Shown here piece by piece: positions 24,200 to 36,249 of a stretch of 64,000 nucleotides of DNA. The notes under the pieces are model-generated. The model saw only the letters and a program-made list of their open reading frames with translations. It did no database searches and was not told the DNA's origin. Position 1 is the stretch's first letter. Each line of letters begins with the position of its first letter. Where the stretch lies: assembly GCA_021904315.1 (NCBI GenBank), contig CM038918.1, forward strand, positions 310,001 through 374,000, written 5' to 3'. This DNA is from Sphagnum magellanicum. Lineage: Eukaryota > Streptophyta > Sphagnopsida > Sphagnales > Sphagnaceae. The position numbers and the translations under genes were made by a program.

Positions 24200-25560
24200 C
24201 CCAAACTGCCCTTGTGACACCAAAAAATGGACACCTTAGTATGCCAAGACCCTACATCATTATTATGAATGAAGAAACTAATGATTACCACATTTTCAAT
24301 TTGGTCCAAAGCACATTCAAAAAAACCATATCTAAATGGGAACAAATTTATGAACTTCATCATTTTAATTACATTTTTGTTAATATTCAACAAGCCTTTT
24401 ATAAACATTACCAAAAGGAGCAAACAAACGAACATATTTACATGAAGCTATGGAACATGAAGCAAAAAAATAATGGATTAATGAATAGAAAATATTACAA
24501 AAAAGTTTCACATTTGGCAAACCAATGCAAATCAAGGCTATTGACATTTACCTTATTACTATGTTTCAAGTTGGTTTATTTTCTTTCATACATTAACTAC
24601 TATTAAGATGAAGAGGGACACACTCATTGAACACAAAGGAGGTTGTTGTGATTTTTGAAAAATGTGAACCTAAAAATTACAATGTTTTTTTAAAATGAAG
24701 AACATTTCAAATTGGTATTAATACATGTGCAATACTTGTGGTATTGAAATTTTAAAAAAAAATGTATTTGATGCAATTGAATAGGATATATAGTGGATTA
24801 CTATAAGGAACCAAAGAAGGTGGCCTTTATTGAATTTGTAATTGTCACAAATGTAGTTGTTCCACCACCAAATAAAGTATCTTATCAATTATTCAAGTTT
24901 CGTTGTATCATGTGTAATTAGGATCATTGTCTAGAAATTATCTTCATAGGTCTAAAAGCTCAAGGTATAATCACAAGCAAAACTAAGATGGATGCTACTT
25001 CCAAATTTATGTTAACACAATGTTATAGTGGACCTAATGGTTGTTGTGACAACATGTAGCAAATTGGTACCAAAACAATAGGCATTTAAAAACAAAGAAC
25101 CTTTAAAAATGAAAGGTGTTACTAACTGGAAATAAGAAGAACAATTGAGAAATACCTTTGTGGAGATAATCCAACAAATGTAGACAAACATTAAAGTTGG
25201 GAATTTAGGTCAAACCACAATTGAATCGCTTGATACAAGTTGGGTTGGTATTTCTAATACTAATATTTTATTGGTAGATTCACTCACAAAATTATTGAAA
25301 TAATTAATTGAAGTTTTAGAATTAATGCAAATTATAAATAATATTTTGAATGATATTGGTAACCAAATTTTGAACATCAAATATACTTTGAATTTAAGTG
25401 AGTTGATGAAGATAATTTTTAGTATTAAAAAATTCCTCACTTAAAAGCTAAACTCAATTAAAAACCTCAACTTTTGTTGATTTTAAACCTATAATGGTTA
25501 AAAATTTTGGGCCTATAATTACTTTTATTATAATGACCCCTTTTGTTATTGGAGTTGTAA
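24200..25560 (+). pseudogene. Ty3/gypsy retrotransposon gag remnant
   Basis: The frame at 24214-24606 encodes a retrotransposon gag-like segment (FVNIQQAFYKHYQKEQTNEH, then YMKLWNMKQ) of the kind that precedes Ty3/gypsy pol in plants. It is followed by further degraded sequence with several stops. It is collinear with protease, reverse transcriptase and RNase H remnants downstream. No zinc knuckle was recognised and no LTR could be defined. Too mutated to be active. Confidence 0.65.
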
Positions 25561-25574
25561 AAATAAACAATCAC

Positions 25575-26575
25575 ATGATAGTGATACTATGACGCACTCC
25601 CAACTCCTTGAAGGACTTAAATGTGAGTCCAAGTAAAAGGTGGAAGAAGGAGGAGTCGAGGCACATTCCTTAGCTCACAACATTTTGAGGGGTAGAGGGG
25701 CGTGTTGGAACTTCGGGATGGGACTAGGAAGAGTTGACAAGCTTCACTCACTTCACACGGGCTCGCACACAACCCACACAAAGTGGTTAGTGCATAGTTG
25801 AAACACCTTTGGTGTTAGGATGAGCCATGAACAACATGGACACACTAAATTCACCACGACCTGAACTTGGGGGAAGCCACCACCTTCTCCCCTAATAGTA
25901 TACTTTGTGGTTAGCCACGGAGCTTACATCCAAATGAATTTTCTCTCCCGGGACTCTCGAGTGGGAGTCCTGAAATCACATCGATTGGGACTCCTGCGAC
26001 TTTTGGAGCCCCATAACTTTGCGAGCAGACCTCGGATCGAGATGCAGGATAAAGCAAAGTTGTAGCTCTTGTGGAGAGCTTTCCAACAGTATGTTACATG
26101 CCCTCTGCAGCCAAGTAAATCGGGTCGATTCCCAACTTTTTTTGGTCAGGAGTCAAATTGGCAGTTTGGCTCCTGGTCCTTCTTTTGGCCATAACTTGTG
26201 TTTCAGATGTCCAAATGAGTAATGCGAGCCCATTTTAAACATCTATGTTCTAAGAGCTTTCCAATAATATAAAGAATGTCACAAGCCATTGAGTTTTGAC
26301 CCCTGAAATTGCTCTTTGAAGCTTCAGAAGTCCACCGGGACTCCATCTCCCAAAATGAGAGTTGCCTTGTGAGTGTGAGGGTTCACTCCCTTATACTCCC
26401 TCACACTTTCTTACACTCTTGGGAATATGTGATGTGACTCATGGGCTTCTTCTTTGCCCGCACCCTTGTGACCTTTTTGCTTTGACTCCTGGGCTTCCTC
26501 TTGGCCCACAACCTTGTAACCCCTCTGCCTTGGTCGCAAGCCCAAAGCTAGGGTTACGACATACTACTTATTCAA
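25575..26575. mobile_element. GC-richer insertion between gag and protease remnants
   Basis: About 1 kb with clearly higher GC content and different composition separates the gag remnant from the protease remnant of the same decayed retroelement, so it is probably a later insertion, such as a solo LTR or LTR-containing fragment. A TGTTGGAAC motif at about 25708 resembles an LTR start. The two ends and a target duplication could not be fixed by eye. The short frames within it look incidental. Confidence 0.45.
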
Positions 26576-26589
26576 ATTGGTAAAGTAGT

Positions 26590-27050
26590 ACTATTGACAA
26601 ATGTATTAATAGATGGAAGATCTTAAATGAATATTATTTCAAAAGAATTACAAGCCAAGATATAATTATTTAAATTCAAATCTATGCTTTACAACTTCAT
26701 AATGGTGGATCATAACATCATTAAACTTGTTAATATGATCAAAGATTTGAAAATATTGATATATGGTATTCCATTTTATGTTAGTTTGACAATCATGTTC
26801 AATAGTGTTATTGATCCTATCTATTTTATATGTTAGATCGACCTTGGCTCAAAGATGCAAAAATCACACAAGATTGGGGTATTAACATGATTACTATACA
26901 AAGGAATGATATTATATGTATTATAATAGTTACTTTTATTATGGATAAATCAATTGGAAGATTAAAATTTTTGCTTTGTTATGATTTTCAAAAGGGAATT
27001 ATAGATGAAGAAAAACATTTTGTGTTTAAAACCAAAATCTAAATTTTTAA
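26590..27050 (+). pseudogene. Ty3/gypsy aspartic protease remnant
   Basis: The segment at about 26600-26660 reads as VLIDGRS then NIISKELQAKI, a degraded retropepsin active site (Asp-Gly retained, next residue changed, with a stop). It is followed at 26830-27042 by LDRPWLKDAKITQDWG, the conserved (L)GRPWL region that ends plant Ty3/gypsy proteases. Same strand and order as the gag and pol remnants. Confidence 0.75.
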
Positions 27051-27379
27051 TCAATATTATTGAATTTCCATATTTTAGTATTCAAGCATGAAAAGGGGTA
27101 TTGATACACATATTTCAAGTTTTGGACAAAATAATGGACATGGGAGAAGAATTATTTATTGAACCTAAATAAGCAAATTATTTTGCCACATATCACCAAT
27201 TAGATTTTGGTGATATTTTTATTGATGAAACATTTGCCAAATATTGGATTAAGGATCTATAGATTGTAGGATTGACCGTTAATGTTTTGCTTGGATTTAT
27301 AAGCATAGGAAGACATAACACCAAAGTTAGCTCAACACTAAATTGAGTCTATATAGCGTTAACCATTAGGCAAGGTACC

Positions 27380-27478
27380 CAAATTATGTGACAATTATCA
27401 AAGAAAACATTGATAAATTACTTGCTATCAAATTTATTCAATTAATAGAAGAAGCTATTTAGTTATCTTTAATTGTAA
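27380..27478 (+). pseudogene. Reverse transcriptase remnant, N-terminal part
   Basis: Translation gives ENIDKLLAIKFIQLIEEA followed by a degraded SLIV, the start of the Ty3/gypsy reverse transcriptase. The homologous sequence resumes at about 28185 (VLKKDDKL), so an inserted repeat of about 700 bp separates the two halves. Confidence 0.65.
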
Positions 27479-28180
27479 CTAGTGGGTGCCCGTGACCTTT
27501 GGCCATTGTGAAGTCCCCCGATTTCTTTAAACTTGGTTCGCGTTTTAGTTTTTTTTTAAAACTTTTAACTTTTTTTAATTTTATTTTGATGTGTTTTTTT
27601 ATTTTTATTATTATTTTGTGATCATCCAGCTGGACAGACATTTCATCCATCCCCTTAATGGGAACGGACAGTAGCTAAAAGAAAAAAAGCTTCCCCAAAA
27701 TTCGTCCCGTCATCAAGCCGGACGGACATTTCATCCATCCCCTTAATTGGGACGGACAGTAGCTAAAAGAAAAAAAAAGGTAGTCTTGGTCAATACAAAA
27801 AAAAAAAAAATTGATTCTAGGCTGTCCAAGGCCTAAATTTTTTTTTTTGTCTTCCCCTAAATCCGTCCCGTCATCAAGCCAAACGGACATTTCATCCGTC
27901 CCCTTAATCGGGATGGACAGTAGCTAAAAGAAAAAAAGGTAGTCTTGGTCAATACAAAAAAAAAAAAAAAAAAAAAAAAAGATTCTGAGCTGTCCAAGGC
28001 CTAAATATTTTTTTTCTGGTCTACCAAATCTTTTGCCTCAAAAAATCAGACTGCCCCTGATTTCTTTTTTCTCTGGAGTCAGTTACATCTGGGGAAGCTC
28101 CACAGAGAACGGGCAGTGATTGGAAGAATTTTCCAGGCACTGCCCACATAGACAGACACCACTGTTGCTTTAATATATAA
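27479..28180. mobile_element. Inserted composite repeat inside the retroelement's RT region
   Basis: This block begins GTGGGTGCCCGTGACCTTT, ends TTTAATATATAAGATAG, and cleanly splits a decayed reverse transcriptase. Inside, a unit containing GGACATTTCATCCATCCCC and GGACAGTAGCTAAAAGAAA recurs with GACATTTC at 27637, 27725 and 27886. The last two units also carry GGTAGTCTTGGTCAATAC, a poly-A tract and GCTGTCCAAGGCCTAAA. The poly-A runs suggest a retroposed origin, but the family is not identified. Confidence 0.6.
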
Positions 28181-29480
28181 GATAGTTCTAAAAAAGGATG
28201 ACAAATTATGAATTTGTGTTAGCTTCTCAAAGCTTGATGTTGCAACAAAGAAATTATTAATACCCTTTGGTGTCAAGAATGGACCACCAACATATTAATG
28301 AGCTATTAACAAAACTTTTGAAGATTACATTGACATGAAACATTGACATTTTCATGACTTCACAATGTTAGTGACTTATGAAATCATTTGGAGAAGCTTC
28401 ACAAGTGTTTCCAAACTTGCAAAGTACATGGGGAATTATTTTCAATACATATAAATGTGCTTTTATGGTTCTTTTGGGAATGTGTCTAGGTTTTATTATA
28501 TTTAAAGAAAGTTTCTTTGACCTTAAGATGATGATCCATGCCATAGTTAGTATGCTTGTACACAATAATTGTTAACAAATTTAGGTTTTAATGGTATTGC
28601 ACAGTTCCATTCATGTTTTATCAAAAGTCTTATTTTATTATGGAACCAACAAGCAAACTCATGAAACAATTTAAATCTTATGTCTAGATGAAAACCTACC
28701 ATTAGAAAGCTTGTAAAATAATTAAACCTCAATATGCAAAGGCACCAATATTAATAAAATTGAACTAGAAGCTTGAGTTTCATTTTCATATTAATGCATC
28801 CCAATTAATTGTAAGAGCTATTTGAGCATAGAACCTTATAGGATTGTTTGATTACCCAATGATCTATGTGTCTAGATTATTGAATTTTGTTCGGTGTAAT
28901 TATACCACCACTAAATGGGAAGCCTTTGCTATGGTTTATGCTCTACATAAAATCAAACAGTATTTGTTGATTTGTCTTTTATGTACACCATGTGGTATTA
29001 ATATATTTGGTTAACAAAATTTAGGTTTTGAGTATAATGTTTGATGGTTTATTACTATTTTTTGAATACAATGTTGTACATAAGCCTAGTGGTTCACATT
29101 TTTAAACAAATGTAGTGTTGGGTAGATTATCAAACACAATAAAACCTTGGAGAGTACCATATCACTTTCAATATTTACAAATAAAACAAATGCCTTTCGG
29201 ATGTATTGTGACATAGAAACAATATTTAGTTTAGAGGTCTAAATGTCTAAACCTTTTATTATATAAAAAGGGGTTCCATATTGATGTGGATAAAGATCAA
29301 CATTATCATAGGTGTTTTGTAACCAAAAGAAACACCCACTATTAGACGAAAAGCTACATTTTGGAATGGTTTAAAGACATTTTGTGCCCATGTTATAGCT
29401 TGAAATTTTTCAGATAAAGGCTATTGGTAGCCCAGGTTAGTTGCAAAATGTTCCCCTCCATGCTATTTCTTTTGTTGTTT
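28181..29480 (+). pseudogene. Reverse transcriptase / RNase H remnant of the Ty3/gypsy element
   Basis: Translation across several frames gives PFGVKNGPPTY (RT), a degraded FYYI and AQFHSCFIKS region, then YVSRLLN with YTTTKWEAFAMVYALHKI, the RNase H tail of plant Ty3/gypsy pol, and further degraded sequence up to about 29480. No intact integrase was found. Stops and frameshifts occur every few dozen codons. Confidence 0.75.
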
Positions 29481-29737
29481 GGTGCACATGATCTCAATGA
29501 ACAAAATTAACCCCAGTTGGATCAAGTTCCCATAGTGTTCCCCAAGAACTAGGCCTAGACTTGGAACCGACAAGTTTAATCAATATAAAACTCCTTAGAT
29601 CCAAGGATTGATAGTCAAATTTTTTTGACCTAGGCTTGAAACTAATGGGTTTTAATTTTTGAAAAAATTAAATTAAATAGAATCAGAATGAACAATTCCT
29701 TTTAAAACTTAAGAACCAACCAACATTGGTAGTTAGT

Positions 29738-29960
29738 TACTAGTGTGGGGAAATATTAGAAAATGCACCAAACCCTCACCATCTATGAGGGTGAATCTTA
29801 AGATTGATAACCGTGGTTTTCAAAACTCAAATACTTGGTTCTAATATAATGGTGGTTATTAAAAAAAAATACCCAGTTCTCATATACCATGATTTCCCCA
29901 AAAAAATTAGAAAAAATAATTGCCTAGAAAATTGTGGGTTTTTCTTTCCATGAAACCTAG
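29738..29960 (+). repeat. hAT-like non-autonomous repeat, copy A
   Basis: Begins AGTGTGGGGAAATATTAGAAA and carries TGCACCAAACCC, GATTGATAACC and a CCCAGTTCT segment in the same order as 62508-62720. Shared order over about 200 bp with many substitutions indicates an old dispersed family. The start resembles hAT terminal sequence (CAGTGTTGGGC in the other copy). Confidence 0.6.
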
Positions 29961-30774
29961 CGGTCTTATGAGTTTTTGAAATGACTGGAACTGGTGGTTC
30001 TTTGATTTTATTTTTTTCAAATATTTAGAACCTATGGTTCTTTGATTTTGAAATTTTCAAATGCCTTTGGATTTTTTCAAATGTCCAAGGACCAAGACTC
30101 ACATTTATTTTTAAAAATCAAGGACCTGCCCTCATGGGTAGGTATTATTAGTGTTGGCATGTTCTAGAAATTAGGTAGGTAGGTTTGGTTCTAGGTTATA
30201 AAATTTCCATATCAATGATTATGCATTTTGTTGAAACTGCCATTAGAACCTAACCAAGGAATCATCCTTTTTTTCAAAATTGAATTCAAACCTAAACTAG
30301 GGGTGCTACCCTATTTTAGGCAGGTTCAGGTTCTTAAAGTAGATAAGTAGAATTTTACTTTAAAAAATTAATGCTTGGCCTTACATTTTATGCAAGTTAT
30401 TGCATTTGATTGTATATTATTAATATTATTTAATCTCTATTTTGAATTATGTGCATTAATTTGAAAACTAATATTACCCCCCACCCCCCAAAAAAAAGGT
30501 TGTGCGTAATGGACATGGAATTAAATTGAAGCAGCTTTAAATTCTTTCTTAAAATGACAAGAACTAAAGGTTTTAAAAATCCAAAGAACTAATCTCAAGA
30601 TCGGACTCGAGGTTTAATTTTTTTAAAAAATAAAAAATTAGAATAGCCTGAAAGGAAAACACTAATAGTTACCAATGAGTTCGTGATAATAATAAATGTG
30701 CTCAAAAGCATACAAAGTTGACACAATGTTTTTCTGTTTGGGCAAATTTTCACACTTTGATGACGGAAAAAGAA

Positions 30775-30990
30775 TTCATGTGTGAAATTGTACAAAAAAG
30801 TGTTTTTGGGGAATTTGTTTGCAAGAGTTGCCATTTTTCAGGAAATACGGTCAAAAGTCGCCATTTTTTACGGAAATACGGTCAAAGTCGCCACATTTGG
30901 ATGTTGAGGTCGCCAAAACAAAGCTGTATTCTCAAAAAGTTCTACTTTTCAGCCTGACCTATTAGCCAAATTTTGCTCATTACTCTTGTA
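30775..30990 (+). repeat. Dispersed repeat containing a 30-bp tandem pair
   Basis: GCCATTTTT followed by GGAAATACGGTCAAA occurs twice at about 30830-30890. The surrounding sequence (GTGTGAAATTGTACAA; GTCGCCACATTTGGATGTTG; TTCTCAAAAAGTTCTAC) is echoed at 36943-37100 and, less clearly, at 50640-50880, marking a dispersed family. Confidence 0.55.
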
Positions 30991-31565
30991 AATGGTCACC
31001 AGTCCACATACCTGACAAAATTGAAAACAAGGGGTGTGTCAATTACACTGTGGCCTTGCCATTTACATTAAAATGTATCTTAAGGCAAAAAAGGAGAATT
31101 ATGGAAACTCAAATATTTCACCATGCAAAAATATAGTCTTCAAAAAGTCCTCTAAAAGAAACCAAAATCCGTCAAGGTATTATAACTCTATAATTATTAA
31201 TCTCAAGTTTCAACATAAGCCAAAATATCATCTCTCAAAAATCCTCCTATAAAAATAGACCTATTATTACCTAGGGGCCAAAATCCCGTAAAAGCTACTA
31301 TACTCTATAATGAATCTAAACACAATATCCTTGCCGTGGTAAGCAAGGCCAAAAAAAAACCTTTGGGACAACATGCAATTTTTGTGGTGGGGCGTTTTTT
31401 TCAAATAAAAAAAGATGCCTATTTGTCTCTTATTTTACCCTCATGAAAACCACCCCCTAAAAGGCCCCAAGGGACAGGCTCCAACGATGACGCGTTCACA
31501 CATGCAAAGGAATTATTCTTTTCCACAGCACCTTTCGACATTCACTACCGATCACACTGTCTGCC

Positions 31566-31830
31566 GACGACTTCTGTGCTGCCATCGTGGCAGCCACAGA
31601 AACGTATAACGTTCACTACCAACGACTTCGGTTCTGCCATCGTGGCAGCCACAGAAACGTATAACGTTCACTACCTACGACTTCTGTTCTGCCATCATGG
31701 CGGCCACGGGGCCACGATACGTGCATAATAACAACGTTGGATGCCGTCGTGGCAGCTTCAGAGCCACAATACGTTTGCAACGACCTGTAATGCAATCGTC
31801 GTGGCGACCACGGAGCCACCACGTGGAAAG
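31566..31830. repeat. CpG-rich tandem repeat, 55-bp unit, upstream of START-like gene
   Basis: The core GCCATCGTGGCAGCCAC begins at 31581, 31636 and 31691 (55-bp steps), with two more diverged units at about 31743 and 31792. The first two full units are almost identical and carry AACGTATAACGTTCACTAC, with two ACGT cores each. The block is GC-rich in an AT-rich window and ends about 500 bp before the START-like start codon. Confidence 0.9.
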
Positions 31831-32339
31831 CCCGCAACTATTTCGGCGAATCACCGTCGTCGATTAAGCTAGAATAGGTGCCTAGTCTGCATAGGGTCTA
31901 CCGAGCGAGTATCAGTGGGAGGAGGAATGCGCGCGGAAGAAGACATGTATCGTCGCTCCGGCTGCGAAATTTCCTCACACTTTTGCTTTTTTTTGTAAAT
32001 TTTTAATAAGTGAGGGAGATTTCTTGAGCACGAAAAATTATCCTTCGCAATTGGCGGAGCTCGAGTTCGGATTCTTCCCGACAAGCTTCCAGGAATTTCC
32101 AATCAGATCAACAGCAGAGAGAAGCTTGGAGGGCAAGCTCGGAAGGCAGAGGAGTGGTAACAGGTGTTGATTACATAGCGCCTCTTGTTTTGCTTTGAGA
32201 GAGAGGCGAATTTTGAAGTTTTTGCGATTTTGTTAAGTTCTTGATTTCCCTGAGAATTCAGAGAGACCTGTCTAGGGAAGCTGAAATTTCTGGGGTAACA
32301 TTTGTTTGCTAGACACCGAGCTAGAAGATCCAGTACAGC

Positions 32340-34390
32340 ATGGTGAGGAACAGGCCTTCTGTGGATCCTTTTACGAGCAACCGTCGAGGAGCGTCCACGG
32401 CGGCGCCAATGCGGAGAAATGCACAGTCTGAGAGCTATGAGGAGGGTCCGGAGAGTCTAGAGCTGCCGGCGGGTGCCGATTCTTTCAGGTTAAGTATAAT
32501 CTCATGGTAGGATACTAAGAAGTAGGCAGTCATCGCACCGATAGATACGTTCAGCGTCCGTCGTTGCTTTAATCACAAGCGTTTTGCTCTAATTGTCACG
32601 ATGACAGGCTCAAATTAGCACGGTTTTCGTTTCTTCATACTGTGGGAGTCAATATGGATATCCCTGCGCTGTGTAGCGAAATTAGAACAGACGCCGTAGA
32701 GAATTATCTTGCACACGGCAGATATCATGGTGATAGAACATACGGCAGACCGATAGCTGCAGAATTCGAAGCTTTCCGGTCGTTGATCTGGCGTTTCTGA
32801 AAAGAAAACCGCTTTGCTGCTTGTTGACACAAAAGACATAATTCATGCCATGCAGTTCCGGAAGAGAGGAAGCTGTGAAAGGCGTGAACGATTCTGGCCC
32901 TGCAGAAGTCACCGTCGAGAAGAAGGTGTTTTGTCAGCTCTTCTGTTTTGTCCTTTTCATTGATGGATTTCCTCAATTCTGCCTGTCAAAACGCATCTGA
33001 AGTCTGGTTGATTGCGCTGTGGTGGTGTGGAGAGAAGAAACCTTCGTCTATTTTGTGCAAATCAAGGTTCAAAATTAGCAGCAGGAAATCTGTCTTGATC
33101 ATTGGTCTGTCTCTTCTGTTCATTCCTGCGAAGTGTGCGCGTGTTCTGATCAACAGGAAGGGCACTTTGAAGTGAAAGGGAATATGAACATGGCCGTGGA
33201 GCCTGATGTAACATACGGTATTCTCACGGACTACGAGAATAATCCAAAAATCTTCAAGACGGTTTCTAAGGTTGAAGTTGAACATCGCGATGACGGCAAA
33301 ATGGTGACGCAGCACGCACACTGGAATCTCTTGTTTTGGTCTGGCGGTTTCGACATGAAGATGAAAGTCCTCGAAGACCACAGCAAACGTGCCATTTCCT
33401 ACAAACTGTGAGTATTTTTGAAAATCTTGTTTTACAAGCCTTCTGTTCCTACAACGTTGTCAGAGAATCTGTCGTCGTTCTATCCATTCATGAAAGAAAT
33501 TCATTGCATTCTGAAAGTTCCTAGCTTTCAGCTTCTCCCTCAGACCTTTTGTCTGTAACGGATGTAGACTCGAACCAAAAACCCTAACCATGAATGCTGG
33601 CTCCAGACAAGCTCAGTAGTTGTCTTATCAGTACAAAAGGAGTGGAATGCAATTGCGCCTATTGTTTGCAGGACCAAAAATGCAGAATATTGAGTCACGT
33701 GTCTGTGTGTTCCACTAAATTGGCAGAAGCGAACCTGGATTTTTGACGAAGTTCAATGGTTACTGGGGTGTTGAGCCCTGGGTGGTAGAAGGCAAACCAA
33801 TGGGGTCAAGGGTGGTAGTCATACAGGAGGTTCTCCCATCACTTCTTCCACCAGGGCCTCTAGGTTATTCCTCCCCCTTACAGTGTAACCTTTCCTCAGT
33901 TCTTCTATGGGTAGTTTACTCTCATGTCGTTTGTGAAAACATTTTTATCTGCAATCTTATCTCAAGTAAGTGGGGTACTCTTTCTGAAATTGGGTGATGA
34001 TGCGGTTCGGAGATGTAGAAGATAAAGGAAATTTGAGTGCAAGTCCTTCAGAACTCTCTCTCACTCTTTGTGCTTCAGATAGCAGCTGTGTAGGATTGCC
34101 TTCGGCTCTTGCATCAGGGAAGTATTGCAGTCAAGCTATATATCAGGAAGAACGTTTTTAATATTGAACATGACAGTGTCAAGGAAGCACATGTATTTAA
34201 CACGGGGTGAAAATAGTTTATCACATACTAAGTTTGAGGTGGGAACAACAATTTTGCAGCTGGCATTGTAGGAAGGATAATGGGCAATCAAGTAAAAGCA
34301 GTCCTACAAGATTTGTTGGCAGAAGCTGAAAAAGTTCAACAGCGAGGAATAGATAAAAGTTCAGATTCAATGCCATCATTTGAGCAATGA
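32340..34390 (+). CDS. START-like / SRPBCC domain protein (polyketide cyclase superfamily), 5 exons
   Basis: Exons 32340-32488, 32856-32925, 33157-33407, 33727-33863 and 34260-34390 give 738 bp and 245 residues. All borders are GT..AG and all phases agree. Residues 1 to about 73 are polar and apparently disordered (MVRNRPSVDPFTSNRR...). From about 74 comes an SRPBCC/START-like fold: HFEVKGNMNMAVEPDVTYGI, LTDYENNPKIFKTVSKVEV, WNLLFWSGGFDMKMKV, then SEPGFLTKFNGYWGVEPW and a VIQEVLPSLLPPGPLAGIV segment. A C-terminal amphipathic helix follows (NQVKAVLQDLLAEAEKVQ). This matches the plant 'polyketide cyclase/dehydrase and lipid transport' family, whose cavity usually binds a lipid or hydrophobic cofactor. 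The ligand here is unknown. The N-terminus has several arginines, so plastid targeting is possible but not clear. No neighbour suggests a pathway. Confidence 0.88.
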
Positions 34391-35929
34391 AGAGAACCAT
34401 CTCTGCAGCATATTTGGACAAGGTAACTTTTATCCATTTATGCTTTTGGAAGATTGTCTCTTACTACAGAAATACAACAAACATGTGTGTTTTTGGTCAA
34501 AACTAATATAGCACCTTGCAAAGTGTGTCTGAGTCATCATATCTAAATCTGTGATTTGGAAAGTATGGTAAGAAGGTCAGTATCTAGACTCTGGATTTTG
34601 ATTATTGTTTCTCTTCCATTTGATTATTGCGTATGGACTTATGTTTGTTGTGTGGGTTACATGTATCAGTTACCAGCATTCTGATTGCTTCTTTCATCTG
34701 GTTGCAGCCTCTATTGTTGCATGTAAGCAGGTCCAGAAGTAAATCCTGCTATTGTTGAGGGGAATTGTAATGTCTGCCAATAATGGTGGTCAATGTCAAG
34801 GTGTACCTATCTGGACTTTTCTGTCTCGAGTGATCATCTCTTTCAAGGGTCCTCAGCTGTCAGGAGTATGAACTTGATGTTCTGAACATCAGCAAACACT
34901 CTTTTGCCATGCTTGTCAATTATATGGCATTTGCTAGAACAAAAGTGTACCATAGAGTAAGTTGTGCCACATACACAAGGTACATGGCATGAATGAGCAA
35001 TAGTTTGAAACAGGGCAATGACATATAAATCATGTTGTTGACAATTGGAAAATGTATCCGCGTGCTGCTGTTTAGTATATCTGCATCACAACAAAATTTC
35101 TTATGTGAAGGAAACTTCTTGAAAGAGAAAGCAAGGATCTGCTTGACAAAACGATTGAGAACAAATGTTGCATTATAATTCATATCTCAAGGTTCTCAAG
35201 AGCATTCATTCAAAAGATTGTTAATATCTGTTGGAAGCACAAATTCTCCCACACCTCCATGTCTGAGTCATTTTTATTTTTGTGTTTAATATTTGCAAAT
35301 GGAGATCTGTGTCCACAATTGGATGCTGTTGGAAGCACATCTAATAAATGAGAGAGCATAATATTGGGTGAGAAAATATATTTACAATTTGCATTTTGAC
35401 ATGCCCTTTCAATGATGATGCACAACATTGTTGAAGTCATGCATTAGATCAACTTGTGCATCACCCAGGGGAAGTTAATTCCAAATGACATGCAAAAAAT
35501 ATAAGGTGTAATATAAGGGGAAAAAAAGTTAATGTTGTAATTGATCTAAATATAAATAGGGTGCTTAAAAATTTAAGTTATCAGAATATATTTAGAATAT
35601 TCTCAAATTTGACAGAATTGCTTTAAATATTTATTATTTCATAACATACCAAAATATACCTCTGTTATCTTGCATGTTACATAAAACATACACACAGTAA
35701 TTTTTCCTAGGAAGAAAGGAGACATTCAATTTGCAACATTGTACTGAAGAAAGTTGATTCAAGGCCAGTGATCAAGTGTGAATGTGCATAAGTTTCTGTG
35801 CTATGTGCTAAGTTTCTAGCACTTTAAATTTCATTAGAAAATGAGGGACAGAATCATGTGATTTCACCAAAATTCTACAATTTGAATCAAATGGAAGATC
35901 TTTGATTGTCATGAATTGTGAATAGTAGG

Positions 35930-36040
35930 TGGTGGGAGGGTACAATGGTTTAGTACTTGTAAATTTTGTGTAAGGTAAAGCCCAGGGGGCAGGGGTTTTA
36001 TCTGGCATAAAACCTGGCTGCTTTTGTTTAAAAAATTTCC
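35930..36040 (+). repeat. tRNA-derived SINE-like segment
   Basis: GGTACAATGGTTTAGTACTTG resembles a Pol III A box, and CAGGGGTTTTATCTGGC lies about 45 bp on, where a degenerate B box would be. The internal sequence GTGTAAGGTAAAGCCC recurs at about 48939, supporting a dispersed family. Weak promoter boxes make the class uncertain. Confidence 0.35.
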
Positions 36041-36082
36041 TGTGATACCCATTCTATGTGTGTGATAATTTATTTAAAAAAA

Positions 36083-36163
36083 GCCTATGGGCTTTATGAA
36101 AAGCACAATGCCTACCTGTGGTCCTGCATTAGTGGGTTTTATGCTTTTCGTGAAGCCCATTGG
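36083..36163. repeat. Imperfect hairpin, 22-bp arms
   Basis: CCTATGGGCTTTATGAAAAGCA (36083-36104, 22 bases, given here only to mark the arm) pairs with the segment at 36142-36163 at 19 of 22 positions around a loop of about 37 bp. It adjoins the SINE-like segment and may be part of a foldback element. Confidence 0.6.
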
Positions 36164-36249
36164 CTATCAGATGCTGGATTACATGGTATATAGCATAAAG
36201 CTGCCTCCCAGAACACTGCAAAAAAACCACCAAGTTTTGACAATACTTA

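Larger units (their letters stand above)
29481..31565. other. Intergenic stretch with dispersed repeats
   Basis: No gene recognised. It contains a hAT-type non-autonomous fragment (29738-29960), a 30-bp tandem pair with its flanks (30775-30990) and low-complexity A/T tracts. Sequence becomes markedly GC/CpG-richer after about 31450, approaching the START-like gene. Confidence 0.5.
34391..36249. other. Intergenic stretch downstream of the START-like gene
   Basis: Probably 3' UTR at its start, then AT-rich intergenic DNA with no gene. Contains a SINE-like segment (35930-36040) and a hairpin (36083-36163). Confidence 0.5.
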
